DNA from: Deinococcus gobiensis I-0
GTDB taxonomy: Bacteria; Deinococcota; Deinococci; Deinococcales; Deinococcaceae
Reading direction: 5' to 3'
Assembly (NCBI RefSeq): GCF_000252445.1
Contig: NC_017805.1
Location: 1-64,000, forward strand
DNA length: 64,000 nt
This document shows positions 26,621 to 37,565 of this stretch, in pieces; position 1 is the stretch's first letter, and every line of letters begins with the position of its first letter. The notes beneath the pieces were generated by a model. That model saw only the letters and a program-made list of their open reading frames with translations. It did not search any database and was not told the origin of the DNA. A program made the translations under genes and the position numbers.

Positions 26621-27457
26621 TCAGTGGTGGGTCGCCAGGACCGTGCCCAGCAGGTGCAGCATGTGGGCCTTGAGGTTCAGGTACGTCGGGTGGCTCACCA
26701 GTTCAGTGCGGTCGCGCGGGCGCGGCAGGTCCACGGTCAGGACCTCGTGGATATGGGCGCGCGGGCCGTTGCTCATGACCACGATGCGGTCGCTGAGGTA
26801 GATCGCCTCGTCGATGTCGTGCGTGACCATCACCACGTTGCTGATGCCGCTCTCGCCCTCGGTGCTCCACATGCCCAGCAGTTCGTCCTGCAGCTTGCCC
26901 TTGGTGATGGCGTCGAGCGCCCCGAAAGGCTCGTCGAGCAGCAGCACGCGCGGCTGCACCGCGAAGGCGCGGGCGATGGCGACGCGCTGGCGCTGCCCGC
27001 CCGACAGGGCCGAGGGCCGCTTGTGCTGGTGCGGCCACAGCCCGACCATCTTCAGGGCGTGGTCGGTCGAGGCGTCGCGCTCGGCGGCGTTCATGTCGGT
27101 GCGGGCGGCCCTCAGGGCCTCGGTCACGTTGGCGCGCACGCTCAGCCAGGGCAGCAGCGAGTAGTTCTGGAACACCATCGCGCGGTCGGGGCCGGGGCCG
27201 GTGATGGTGCGGCCCAACAGCTTCACGCTGCCCTCGCTGGGGTGGTCCAGCCCCGAGATCAGGTTGAGCAGCGTGCTCTTGCCGCAGCCCGAGTGCCCGA
27301 TGATGCTCACGAACTCGCCGGGCCAGATGTCCAGGTTCACGTTCTCCAGCGCCACGAAGTTGCCGTAGCGGCGGTGTACGCCCGCGATGTCCAGCGCCGG
27401 GGTCAGCGGTGAGGCGATGGCCGAAGCCTTGGGGTTGAGCAGGGCGGCTTCAGACAT
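26621..27457 (-). CDS. Nitrate/cyanate ABC transporter ATP-binding protein (NrtD/CynD)
   Basis: 278-residue ABC ATPase of the NrtCD/SsuB/TauB group. Walker A is GHSGCGKST (54-62), the Q loop lies in VFQNYSLLPWLSVRANV, the signature is LSGGQRQRVAIARAFA and Walker B is VLLLDEPFGALD, with the switch His in MVTHDIDEA. The C-terminal part lacks the fused binding-protein domain seen in NrtC. It overlaps the permease gene by 8 bp. The pair plus the binding protein at 28356 form one importer; nitrate, nitrite and cyanate systems of this family are hard to tell apart by sequence, and cyanase is next door. Confidence 0.88.
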   Translation of the reverse strand: MSEAALLNPKASAIASPLTPALDIAGVHRRYGNFVALENVNLDIWPGEFVSIIGHSGCGKSTLLNLISGLDHPSEGSVKLLGRTITGPGPDRAMVFQNYSLLPWLSVRANVTEALRAARTDMNAAERDASTDHALKMVGLWPHQHKRPSALSGGQRQRVAIARAFAVQPRVLLLDEPFGALDAITKGKLQDELLGMWSTEGESGISNVVMVTHDIDEAIYLSDRIVVMSNGPRAHIHEVLTVDLPRPRDRTELVSHPTYLNLKAHMLHLLGTVLATHH

Positions 27458-28280
27458 ACGACACCTTCTTTTCCAGCAGGTTGAACAGGCGGTCGAACAG
27501 GAAGCCGGTCACGCCGATGATGAGAATGGCGCACACCACGTTCGCCAGGTTCAGGGCGTTCCAGGCGTCCCAGACGTAGAAGCCGATGCCGCTCTTGCCG
27601 CTGAGCATCTCGGCGGCCACGATGACCATCCACGCGATGCCGAACGAAATCCGCAGGCCGGTCACGATGTGGGGCAGGGCGTAGGGCATCAGCACCCGGA
27701 AGACGTACTGCCCCGGCGTGAAGCGGAACACGCGCGCCACGTTCTTGAAGTCCTGGGGCACGCCGCTGACCCCGAAGGCCGTGTTGATGACGGTGGGCCA
27801 CAGCGCCGTGATGAAGATGATGAACACCGTCGCCGGCTCGGCCGACTTGAACAGCGTCAGGCCGATGGGAAACCACGCCAGCGGCGAGACCGGGCGCAGC
27901 AGCTGCACCACCGGGTCGAGCACCCTGCGGATGCCCGGAATGCTGCCCATCACGACGCCCAGCGGAATGGCGACGAGCGCCCCGAGCGCGAAGCCCGAGA
28001 ACACGCGCGTCAGCGACGACATGAGCAGGTTCAGGATGCCCTGGTCGTTGGGGCCACGGTTGTACCAGGGGTCGCGCAGCAGGCCCACGAGGGTCGTGGC
28101 GATCACGCCCAGGCTGGGCAGGTCCGGGCGCAGGGCGGCGGCCCCGGCGTACACCAGCGCGAGCAGGGCCAGACCCAGCACGAAAAAGCCCAGCCCTTGC
28201 AAGGGCGCGCGCAGGTCTACGCGGCGCGGCGCGGCGGGGGGCGCGGAAACGGGGGCACTGGTGGGGCGGGTCGTGGTCAT
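27450..28280 (-). CDS. Nitrate/cyanate ABC transporter permease (NrtB/CynB)
   Basis: 276 residues with about six membrane helices and the BPD_transp_1 pattern. The cytoplasmic EAA-like loop reads NVARVFRFTPGQYVFRVLMPYALPH, and IVTGLRISFGIAWMVIVAAEMLSG is the following conserved stretch of the nitrate/taurine permease family. The first 30 residues are Pro/Ala-rich and cytoplasmic. It lies between the binding protein and the ATPase genes in the same operon. Confidence 0.9.
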   Translation of the reverse strand: MTTTRPTSAPVSAPPAAPRRVDLRAPLQGLGFFVLGLALLALVYAGAAALRPDLPSLGVIATTLVGLLRDPWYNRGPNDQGILNLLMSSLTRVFSGFALGALVAIPLGVVMGSIPGIRRVLDPVVQLLRPVSPLAWFPIGLTLFKSAEPATVFIIFITALWPTVINTAFGVSGVPQDFKNVARVFRFTPGQYVFRVLMPYALPHIVTGLRISFGIAWMVIVAAEMLSGKSGIGFYVWDAWNALNLANVVCAILIIGVTGFLFDRLFNLLEKKVSYV

Positions 28281-28355
28281 GGCGTCTCCAGACAGGGGGG
28301 AGGCGGGGGCGGCAGGCAGGAGAGGGGCGCGCGGCGCGGCGCGCCCGACTGGGGC

Positions 28356-29579
28356 TCAGCTCGGCAGCGGGTGGGCCTTGATGTAGGCGGCCGGGTTCTT
28401 GGGGTCGAAGGTCCAGCCGTCGATGGTCGTCTTGATGGTCGCCATGTCGTCGTTCGGCACCTTGAGGCCCGCTTCCTTGGCGACCTCGCGGTACAGGTCG
28501 TCCATGATGAGTTTCTCGGCCACCGCCTGGTAGTCGGGCGCGGTCTTGAGGAGCCCGAAGCGCACGTACTGGGCCAGGAACCAGATGGCGTGGCCGTGGC
28601 GGGGCAGGTTGGTCTGGCCGGCGCGCGAGAACATCATCTGGTCGCCCAGGAACTGCTTGTTGCCGATGATGCCGCCCATGTCGTACTTGCCCTCCAGGCG
28701 GCCCTCGATCACGTCGGCCGAGGCGTTGACGTACTTGCTGGCGCTGATGACCTTGGCGGCCTGACGGCGGTTGGGCAGCGAGTCGAGCCACGCCGAGGCG
28801 TCGAGCACCGCGCGCATCACGGCCTTGACCTCGTCGCGCCGGGCCGAGAACTCCTTGTTGAGCACCAGCGCCTTCTCGGGGTGGTTGCGCCACAGCTGCT
28901 GGGTGGTCAGGTGCGTGAAGCCGATGCCCTGCTGCACGGCCACGCCGGGCCACGGCTCGCCCACGCAGAAGCCGTCCATGTTGCCGACCTTCATGTTGGC
29001 GACCATCTGGGGCGGCGGCACGGTGATGATGCCGACCTTGCTCTGGTTCACGCCCGCGTTCGCCAGCCAGTAGCGCATCCAGATGTCGTGGGTGCCGCCG
29101 GGGAAGGTGACGGCGAAGGTCGGGGCCTTGCCCGAGGCGACCAGCTTGCGGATCATCTCGCCCGCCGCCTTGGGGTCGCCGCCCGCCGCCTTGAAGCTGT
29201 TTTCCAGCGCGATGCCCTGGCCGTTGTTGTCCAGGATCATGGCGATGGGCAGTTCCTTGCCCGCCGGGCCGCCGATGCCGGTGTACACGCTCAGGGGCAT
29301 GCCGAACAGACAGTGCGCCGCTTGCAGGTCGCCGCTGAGCAGCCCGTCGCGGGTCGCGGCCCACGACGCCTGCTTGATCACGTTCACCTCGACGCCGTAC
29401 TTCTTGAAGTAGCCGAGTTCCTGGGCCATCACGATGCTCGCGCAGTCGGTCAGGGCGATGAAGCCGATGTTGATGGGCTTTTTGGCCTGGGCACGGGCGA
29501 ACTGCGGCAGGGTGGTGGCGGCGGTGACGGCGGCGGTGCTGGCGGCGAGCTTGAGGAACGAGCGGCGGTCGTGGGTCAT
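28356..29579 (-). CDS. ABC transporter nitrate/cyanate-binding protein (NrtA/CynA-like)
   Basis: 407-residue solute-binding protein. The N-terminus has a twin-arginine-type signal (DRRSFLKLAASTAAVTAA), ending near QFARA. The mature chain starts KKPINIGFIALTDCASIVMA and has VKQASW-like and GDLQAAHCLFGMPLSVYTG segments typical of the NrtA/CynA/SsuA family. GFCVGEPWPGVAVQQ is the ligand-lobe motif of nitrate-binding proteins. I chose ATG 29579, with AGGAG 7 nt upstream; the frame runs farther but without similarity. It sits between cynS and the permease gene. In cyanobacteria cynABD-cynS encodes cyanate import plus cyanase, so the ligand may be cyanate or nitrite as well as nitrate. Confidence 0.88.
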   Translation of the reverse strand: MTHDRRSFLKLAASTAAVTAATTLPQFARAQAKKPINIGFIALTDCASIVMAQELGYFKKYGVEVNVIKQASWAATRDGLLSGDLQAAHCLFGMPLSVYTGIGGPAGKELPIAMILDNNGQGIALENSFKAAGGDPKAAGEMIRKLVASGKAPTFAVTFPGGTHDIWMRYWLANAGVNQSKVGIITVPPPQMVANMKVGNMDGFCVGEPWPGVAVQQGIGFTHLTTQQLWRNHPEKALVLNKEFSARRDEVKAVMRAVLDASAWLDSLPNRRQAAKVISASKYVNASADVIEGRLEGKYDMGGIIGNKQFLGDQMMFSRAGQTNLPRHGHAIWFLAQYVRFGLLKTAPDYQAVAEKLIMDDLYREVAKEAGLKVPNDDMATIKTTIDGWTFDPKNPAAYIKAHPLPS

Positions 29580-29620
29580 GTGGCTCCTGGAATAAAGAGA
29601 AGGGGGGAGGGGCGCAGGAT

Positions 29621-30133
29621 TTACTTCGTTTCGGGCGTCGCCCAGTGGTACGGCAGGAATTTGCCCGCCATCTTGATCGTCACGCGGTCGCCGTCGGGGT
29701 GGGCCTCGCGGCCCAGCTCCAGCCGGAAGTTGATGGCGCTCATGATTCCGTCGCCGAATTCCTCGTGGATCAGGGTCTTGAGGGTGGGGCCGTACACCTG
29801 AAGCACCTCGTACAGCCGGTAGATGGTGGGGTCGGTGGGAGGCAGGGTCTCGAAGGACCCGCGCGACACGAAGGCGGTCAGGACCGGCGCGCCGCTTTCC
29901 GGCAGGCCCAGCAGCCCCAGCAGGGAGGCGGCCATCGGGGCGGGCATGGGGTGCTGGCCTTGCAGGGCCGCCCCGAGCCACACGCGGTCGGCCCCGAGCT
30001 GCGCGCCCAGGTTGGTCAGGGTCAGGCCACGCTCCTGGCGGGCCGCCCCGATCTGCGCGAGCAGTTCGGCGCGCGTGGGCCGGGTGGCGGAGGGGGTCAG
30101 GGTGTCTGTGCTGATCAGGGTATCTGGGGTCAT
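29621..30133 (-). CDS. cynS: Cyanate hydratase (cyanase)
   Basis: 170 residues; cyanase converts cyanate and bicarbonate to ammonia and CO2. The N-terminal helix-turn-helix-like part (RAELLAQIGAARQERGLTLT) and the C-terminal active-site domain are both present. DPTIYRLYEVLQVYG carries the catalytic Arg and Glu, and FGDGIMSAINFRLE the catalytic Ser. The protein has about 14 more N-terminal residues than usual; the ATG at 30133 is retained because its sequence is open and begins right after the reductase gene with a 46-bp gap. Position between nitrate reductase and the ABC binding protein puts cyanate use in the same regulon as nitrate. Confidence 0.94.
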   Translation of the reverse strand: MTPDTLISTDTLTPSATRPTRAELLAQIGAARQERGLTLTNLGAQLGADRVWLGAALQGQHPMPAPMAASLLGLLGLPESGAPVLTAFVSRGSFETLPPTDPTIYRLYEVLQVYGPTLKTLIHEEFGDGIMSAINFRLELGREAHPDGDRVTIKMAGKFLPYHWATPETK

Positions 30134-30179
30134 GGCGTCTCCTGAAACGGGCGGGGAAGGTCAGCAGGGAAGACTGGAC

Positions 30180-32294
<2,115 letters not shown>

Positions 32295-32532
32295 GCAGCC
32301 GAGCTTGCCGACTGGCAGGTAGGTTGTCAACCCCAAATTTGCAAAAATGGGCAAGACTCTGTAACAAGTGGCAGAAAATCGAGTCTGTCATCTAGATTTA
32401 GGATCTAAATCTACAAATTGTCCAGATATTTCTTGACAACCTGCTAGTATTGCGGCTCAATGGCGGCAGAGGCCGGCCGGCCTGCTCTTCCCGCCGGCTC
32501 CGTTCCCCCGCTTTTCGGAGGCGTTTTTTCCC
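32295..32532. promoter_or_regulatory. Divergent narB/nirB control region with a 21-bp palindrome
   Basis: An AT-rich island in a GC-rich window. A perfect inverted repeat, TAGATTTAG-GAT-CTAAATCTA, lies at 32393-32413. Two outward-facing copies of TTGACAACCT sit at 32321-32330 (minus) and 32433-32442 (plus) and look like the -35 boxes of the two promoters. Their partners would be CAAGCT (minus, 17-nt spacing) and CTCAAT (plus, 17-nt spacing); TAGTAT at 32445-32450 is another candidate -10. If the plus start is near 32468, the palindrome centre is at about -65, a classic activator position. Confidence 0.7.
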
Positions 32533-35115
32533 ATGACTGACTTTGCGACCCCCCACCCTGCGCCCCCGGCCCCCCACGTCCTGATCGTCGGTAACGGCAT
32601 GGTCGGCCACCGCTTCGTGGACGCCCTGCGTGCCCAGGCCGGTCCGGACATCCTGCGCGTGACGGTGATCAGCGAAGAGTCGCGCCTCGCCTACGACCGC
32701 GTGCGCCTCAGCAGCTTTTTCGACGATCCCCAGCCCGACCTGTCCCTGACCACCCCGGAGAACTACGCCGGGCAGGGGGTAGACGTGGTCTACGGCCGCG
32801 CGCACGAGGTGGACACCGCCGCGCGCACGGTGACGGTCGGCGACCGGGTGCTCGGCTACGACGCCCTGATGTTCGCCACCGGCAGCTTTCCCTTCGTGCC
32901 CCCGGTGCCGGGCAAGGACGCGGCGGGCTGCTTCGTGTACCGCACGCTCGACGACCTCGAAGCGATCCGCGCCGCCGCCCTGGGCGCTGGGCGTGGCGTG
33001 GTGATCGGCGGCGGCCTGCTGGGCCTGGAGGCCGCCGGGGCGCTGCGCAAGCTGGGCCTGGAGACGCACGTCGTCGAGTTCGCGCCGCAGCTCATGCCCG
33101 CGCAGCTCGACCCCGAAGGCGGACGCGCGCTGCAGAACATCATCGAGGAGATGGGCATCGGCGTGCACACCGCCAGGGCCACCCGCGAGATTACGCTGGA
33201 CGCGCAGGGCCGCGTGACCGGCCTGGACTTCGCCGACGGCAGCCGCCTGGACGCCGATCTGGTGGTGTTCTCGGCCGGCATCCGCCCGCGCGACGACCTC
33301 GCCCGCGCCAGCGGCGTGCCGGTGGGCGAGCGCGGCGGCATTCAGATCGACGACCATTGCCGCACCGGCACCCCGGGCGTCTACGCGGTGGGCGAGTGCG
33401 CGCTGCACGGGGGCCGCGTGTACGGTCTGGTGGCCCCCGGCTACGCGATGGCGAAGGTGGCCGCCTCGAACGTCCTGATGGACCTGGGGCTGCGGCCCGC
33501 CGCCGAGGTGCACTTCACCGGGGCCGACCTCTCGACCAAGCTCAAGCTGCTGGGGGTCGAGGTCGGCAGTTTTGGCGACGCCAAGGGCACGACCGAGGGC
33601 TGCCGCACGGTCAGCCTGAGCGACAACGTGCGCGGCACCTACTCCAAGCTGGTGCTCTCGCCCGACGGCACGAAGGTGCTGGGCGGCCTGCTGGTGGGCG
33701 ACACCTCGCGCTACGGCGACCTGCTCGACCTGACCATGAGCGCTGCCCCCCTGACCGTGCCGCCCGAAACCCTGATCGTGCCGCCGCTGCCCGGCGGGGC
33801 CGCGCCCACGCTGTCCGCCAACGCCCTGATCTGCTCGTGCGAGAACGTGCGTCAAGGCGCCATCTGCGGCGCGATTGCCGACGGCGCGCGCGACGTGGCC
33901 ACCCTGAAAAAATGCACGGGCGCGGGCACCGGCTGCGGCGGCTGCGTGCCCAGCCTGCACGGCCTGCTCCAGAGTGAACTCGCGCGCCTGGGCGAGACTT
34001 TTTCCAACCACCTGTGCGAGCACTTCGCCTACTCGCGCCAGGAACTCTTCGACCTCGTGCGGGTCAAGGGGCACCACACCTGGGACGAGGTACTGGGCGC
34101 GCACGGCCACGGCCTGGGCTGCGAGATCTGCAAGCCGGCGGTGGCGAGCATCCTGGCGAGCCTGTACAACGAGCACATCCTGAAGCCGGGGCATGCGCCC
34201 CTCCAGGACACCAACGACGCCTTCCTGGCGAACATCCAGAAAAACGGCACCTACTCGGTCATGCCGCGCGTGCCGGGCGGCGAGATCACCGCCGATGGCC
34301 TCATCGCCATTGGCGCGGTCGCCAAGCGCTACGGCCTGTACTGCAAGATCACGGGCGGGCAGCGCATCGACCTGCTCGGCGCGCAGCGCGACGACCTGCC
34401 CGCCATCTGGGAGGAACTCATCGCGGCCGGCTTCGAAAGCGGGCACGCCTACGGCAAGAGCCTGCGCACGGTCAAGAGCTGCGTCGGCAGCACCTGGTGC
34501 CGCTACGGCGTGCAGGACAGCACCAGCCTCGCGGTGCGCCTGGAACTGCGCTACCGGGGCCTGCGCAGCCCCCACAAGCTCAAGAGCGGCGTGTCGGGCT
34601 GCACCCGCGAGTGCGCCGAGGCGCGCAGCAAGGACTTCGGGATCATCGCCACCGAGAAGGGCTGGAACCTGTACGTGGGCGGCAACGGCGGCGTGACGCC
34701 CAAGCACGCGGTGCTGCTCGCCTCCGACCTCCACGAGGACGAGGTCGTGCGCCTGCTCGACCGCTACCTGATGTTCTACGTGCGCACCGCTGACCGCCTC
34801 CAGCGCACCTCGACCTGGCTGGAAAACATGGACGGCGGCCTGGACTACCTGCGCGCCGTGATCATGGACGACCGCCTGGGCATCTGCGCCGAGCTGGAAG
34901 CCGAGATGGAGCGCCATGTGGCGAGCTACGAAGACGAGTGGGCCCGCGCCGTGGCGACCCCGGAGATGCGCGCCCGGTTCCGCACCTTCGTGAACAGCGA
35001 CGCCCGCGACGACGGCGTGCAGTGGGTGGACGAGCGTGGCCAGATCCGCCCCGCCGACCTGCCCCCGGGCCTGACCCACCTGACCCCGCTGCCGATGGCC
35101 GGCGGCGACGACTGA
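32533..35115 (+). CDS. nirB: Nitrite reductase [NAD(P)H] large subunit
   Basis: 860 residues; reduces nitrite to ammonia with siroheme and [4Fe-4S]. The N-terminal FAD/NAD(P) part begins HVLIVGNGMVGHRFVDAL, with a second dinucleotide site GVVIGGGLLGLEAAGAL. A BFD-like [2Fe-2S] domain has Cys434, Cys436, Cys468 and Cys471 (CSCENVRQG, GCGGC). The siroheme/[4Fe-4S] ligands are Cys650, Cys656 (SCVGSTWCRYG), Cys690 and Cys694 (GCTRECAEA). All expected cofactor ligands are present. GGAGG lies about 11 nt before the ATG. It is first in the nirB-nirD-hemD operon, divergent from the nitrate reductase. Confidence 0.96.
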   Translation: MTDFATPHPAPPAPHVLIVGNGMVGHRFVDALRAQAGPDILRVTVISEESRLAYDRVRLSSFFDDPQPDLSLTTPENYAGQGVDVVYGRAHEVDTAARTVTVGDRVLGYDALMFATGSFPFVPPVPGKDAAGCFVYRTLDDLEAIRAAALGAGRGVVIGGGLLGLEAAGALRKLGLETHVVEFAPQLMPAQLDPEGGRALQNIIEEMGIGVHTARATREITLDAQGRVTGLDFADGSRLDADLVVFSAGIRPRDDLARASGVPVGERGGIQIDDHCRTGTPGVYAVGECALHGGRVYGLVAPGYAMAKVAASNVLMDLGLRPAAEVHFTGADLSTKLKLLGVEVGSFGDAKGTTEGCRTVSLSDNVRGTYSKLVLSPDGTKVLGGLLVGDTSRYGDLLDLTMSAAPLTVPPETLIVPPLPGGAAPTLSANALICSCENVRQGAICGAIADGARDVATLKKCTGAGTGCGGCVPSLHGLLQSELARLGETFSNHLCEHFAYSRQELFDLVRVKGHHTWDEVLGAHGHGLGCEICKPAVASILASLYNEHILKPGHAPLQDTNDAFLANIQKNGTYSVMPRVPGGEITADGLIAIGAVAKRYGLYCKITGGQRIDLLGAQRDDLPAIWEELIAAGFESGHAYGKSLRTVKSCVGSTWCRYGVQDSTSLAVRLELRYRGLRSPHKLKSGVSGCTRECAEARSKDFGIIATEKGWNLYVGGNGGVTPKHAVLLASDLHEDEVVRLLDRYLMFYVRTADRLQRTSTWLENMDGGLDYLRAVIMDDRLGICAELEAEMERHVASYEDEWARAVATPEMRARFRTFVNSDARDDGVQWVDERGQIRPADLPPGLTHLTPLPMAGGDD

Positions 35116-35156
35116 TGCCCGCCCTGTCCCGCACCCGCCCTGCCGAGGAGGCCCCC

Positions 35157-35543
35157 ATGACCACCCTGCCGATCCCGACCACCGCCCCTGTCGCCCCCGG
35201 CCAGCCCCTCACCTGGACGCGCGTCTGCGCACTGAGCGACATCCTGCCCGGCACCGGCGTGTGCGCGCTCGTGGGGGGGCGGCAGGTGGCGGTCTTTTCC
35301 GTCGCCGGCGAGGTCTTCGCGCTGGGCAACCGCGATCCCTTCACCGGGGCCAACGTGATGTCGCGCGGCCTGACGGGCAGCTACCTGCGCGGCGACACGC
35401 AGGAACTGAAGGTCGCCTCGCCCCTGCTGAAAAACGCCTTCGACCTGCGCACGGGCCGGAGCCTCGACGACCCGGCCCTGGGCCTGCCGGTGTACGCCGC
35501 GCGTCTGGAGGGGGGTGACGTATGGATTGGTTCGCCGGATTGA
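35157..35543 (+). CDS. nirD: Nitrite reductase small subunit NirD
   Basis: 128 residues with the Rieske-like fold of NirD but without the Rieske Cys/His ligands, as is normal for this subunit. Recognisable parts are VCALSDILPGTGVCALVGG, ALGNRDPFTGANVMSRGL and VASPLLKNAFDLRTGRSLDD. GAGGAGG lies 6 nt before the ATG at 35157; an earlier ATG at 35115 overlaps the nirB stop and would add 14 residues, but lacks such a site. The 3-prime end overlaps the next gene by 22 bp. Confidence 0.92.
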   Translation: MTTLPIPTTAPVAPGQPLTWTRVCALSDILPGTGVCALVGGRQVAVFSVAGEVFALGNRDPFTGANVMSRGLTGSYLRGDTQELKVASPLLKNAFDLRTGRSLDDPALGLPVYAARLEGGDVWIGSPD

Positions 35544-36358
35544 GGGTCCTGAGCCTGGAGTCACGCCGCGCCCCGGAGATGGCCACCCTGATCGAGAAGT
35601 ACCAGGGTGTGCCGATGGTGGCCCCCAGCCTGGCCGAGCAGAAACTCGATCTCGGCGGCGTGCTCGACCGCTTTGAGGCCGAACTGGAGGCCGGCCGGGT
35701 AGACGCGGTGGCCTTCATGACCGGGGGCGGCACCCGGCTCTTTCTGCGCGACCTCGCGGCCCGCGACCCCCGGCACCTGGAAACCCTGCGGGGGCTGCAC
35801 CTCGTCGCGCGCGGCACCAAGCCCATGCAGGCCCTCAAGACCTTCGGGCTGGGCGCGGTCAGCGTGCCCCGGCCCCACACCTGGCGCGAGGTGCAGGCGC
35901 ACCTGCTGGACACCCTGAAGCCCGGCCAGCACGCGGTCATGCTGGAATACGGCGAAGCGGCTCCGCCCGCCATGCTGCGTGAACTGGAGGCGGCCGGGCT
36001 GCGCGTGACCAGCGTACCGGTCTACCGCTGCATCTTTCCCGAGGACACCGCGCCGCTGGCCCGCGCGGTCGAGGCGACGGCGGCGGGCGACCTCGACGTG
36101 CTGCTGCTGTCCAGCGGAACCCAGGTCCTGAACTTTCTGACCTACGCCGAGAGTCTCGGCCAGCTCGGGGCGGTGCGCGCGGGCCTGCGGCGCATGGTGG
36201 TCGCCAGCATCGGCCCGGCGTGCAGCGAGGCGGCGGGCGAACTGGGCGTGCGCATCGACCTGGAGGCCAACCCGCACAAGATGGGCATTCTGGTGCGCAC
36301 GGCCGCCGAACACGCGCCGGGGCTGCGCGAGCGTGCCTGGCCGCGTCAGGCCGGCTGA
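35522..36358 (+). CDS. hemD: Uroporphyrinogen-III synthase
   Basis: 278 residues of the HemD fold: a two-lobed protein with low overall conservation. Recognisable parts are LRVLSLESRRAPEMATLIEK at the start, VDAVAFMTGGGTRLFL, the mid-chain VYRCIFPEDTAPLARAVEA linker and VVASIGPACSEAAGELGV near the end. It overlaps nirD by 22 bp, and GGAGGGG precedes its ATG. Co-transcription with nirBD suggests it supplies uroporphyrinogen III for the siroheme of NirB. A CobA/SirA methyltransferase is not found in the window. It is convergent with the GGDEF gene, with only 10 bp between stops. Confidence 0.88.
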   Translation: MDWFAGLRVLSLESRRAPEMATLIEKYQGVPMVAPSLAEQKLDLGGVLDRFEAELEAGRVDAVAFMTGGGTRLFLRDLAARDPRHLETLRGLHLVARGTKPMQALKTFGLGAVSVPRPHTWREVQAHLLDTLKPGQHAVMLEYGEAAPPAMLRELEAAGLRVTSVPVYRCIFPEDTAPLARAVEATAAGDLDVLLLSSGTQVLNFLTYAESLGQLGAVRAGLRRMVVASIGPACSEAAGELGVRIDLEANPHKMGILVRTAAEHAPGLRERAWPRQAG

Positions 36359-36368
36359 GTCTCCCTGC

Positions 36369-37403
36369 CTAGCCCTCCGGGGGTGGCCGGTCAGGCTGCC
36401 CCTGGGCCTTGTGGGCGTACATGGCCCGGTCGGCGCGGGTGAACCAGGCGGCGACCGTCTCGTGGGGGTGCCGGTGGACCGCGCCCACGCTCGCGCCCGC
36501 CTCCGGGTAGATGGCCCGCACGCGCGCGGTGACGTGCTCGACCAGGCGGCGCGCGGCCTCGGGACCGGCCTGCCCGAGCAGCAGGGCGAACTCGTCGCCG
36601 CCCAGACGGTAGACCCGGTCGCCCTGCGCCGCCGCCTGCACGAATCCGGCCGCGAAGTGACGCAGCAGGTCGTCGCCTGCCTGGTGGCCCTGGGCATCGT
36701 TGACCGCCTTGAGCCCGTCGATGTCGATGACGGCCAGCAGCGGCCGGGGACCGGCCTTCTCCAGATCGTCGTCCAGGGCTCGGCGGTTGTGCAGCCCCGT
36801 CAGCGGGTCGCGGTGCGCGAGTTCCGAGAGCGCCGCCTCGCGCGCCTGCGCCTGCACGAGCTGCTCGCGCGCCTGACTGAACGACCACAGCACCGCGATC
36901 AATGCCGAGTGCGTGAACAGCAGCACGAAGGGCAGGAACAGGCTGTCGACGGCGTTGCCGGCGCGGTAGGTCTGCAGGCTGTAGGGCAGCAGGGTCGCCA
37001 GCAGCAGCCCCAGGAACGCGCCCGCCCGCCTGACGGCCTGCCCCGGCGCGTAGCGCAGGAACCCGGAGACGTAGATGACGGTCATGAACAGCTCGACCGT
37101 GGTGCGGGTCATGGGCGTGGTGGGGTGGGTGGGCAGCACGTACAGCGCGTTGATCCACGCCAGCAGCAGGACCCCGGCGTATACCGGCGGCGCGGCGACG
37201 AACAGCCCCGCCTGCCAGCGCCGGGGCCCGAACAGCGCGAGCAGGTCGAACAGCACCACCAGCGTCAGCAGCGCCATGTAGATGTGCGGCGCGATCCGCA
37301 GGACCACGAGAATCCAGATGGTCAGGGAGGACGCGACCAGCGGCACCCACAGCAGGAACCTGGGCACGTCGGTATGGCGGAAGGCGGCGTTCAGGGCAGG
37401 CAT
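36369..37403 (-). CDS. Membrane diguanylate cyclase (GGDEF)
   Basis: 344 residues. The first 165 residues hold about six hydrophobic helices (FLLWVPLVASSLTIWILVVL, then ALLTLVVLFDLLALF, and others), an integral membrane sensor of no recognised type. A coiled segment (SQAREQLVQAQAREAALSEL) leads to a GGDEF domain starting HRDPLTGLHNRRALDDDL, with VIDIDGLKAVND and the intact YRLGGDEFALLL. The residues five before GGDEF are AQGD, so the RxxD inhibitory site is absent. It should be an active c-di-GMP synthase. The ATG at 37403 has no strong Shine-Dalgarno sequence (CCGCCCC). Confidence 0.92.
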   Translation of the reverse strand: MPALNAAFRHTDVPRFLLWVPLVASSLTIWILVVLRIAPHIYMALLTLVVLFDLLALFGPRRWQAGLFVAAPPVYAGVLLLAWINALYVLPTHPTTPMTRTTVELFMTVIYVSGFLRYAPGQAVRRAGAFLGLLLATLLPYSLQTYRAGNAVDSLFLPFVLLFTHSALIAVLWSFSQAREQLVQAQAREAALSELAHRDPLTGLHNRRALDDDLEKAGPRPLLAVIDIDGLKAVNDAQGHQAGDDLLRHFAAGFVQAAAQGDRVYRLGGDEFALLLGQAGPEAARRLVEHVTARVRAIYPEAGASVGAVHRHPHETVAAWFTRADRAMYAHKAQGQPDRPPPEG

Positions 37404-37517
37404 GGGCGGGGCGGAGCCGAACAGGGGAGGGGCGCGGTGGACCGGCGGGAAGGACAGTCTGGATGGGGCGTCCTGACCACTTTGGCACAGACCTGCCCGG
37501 CCCGCTTCCTCAAGAGC

Positions 37518-37555
37518 GGCGCCGCCCTGCGCCCGGACGGCGAGGGGGCGGCGCC
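37518..37555 (-). terminator. GC-rich hairpin downstream of the efflux operon
   Basis: GGCGCCGCCC (37518-37527) pairs perfectly with GGGCGGCGCC (37546-37555). It lies 11 bp beyond the stop of the last efflux-operon gene. There is no T tract after it on the minus strand, so termination strength is uncertain. Confidence 0.5.
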
Positions 37556-37565
37556 CGCAGGGGAC

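Noticed and set aside
32398..35079. Open frame of 893 codons on the minus strand
   Set aside because: Antisense to nirB, which has all cofactor Cys ligands and a clear ribosome site.
35115..35156. Earlier nirD start overlapping the nirB stop
   Set aside because: No Shine-Dalgarno site, while ATG 35157 has GAGGAGG at proper distance and gives the normal NirD length; coupling by TGATG remains possible.
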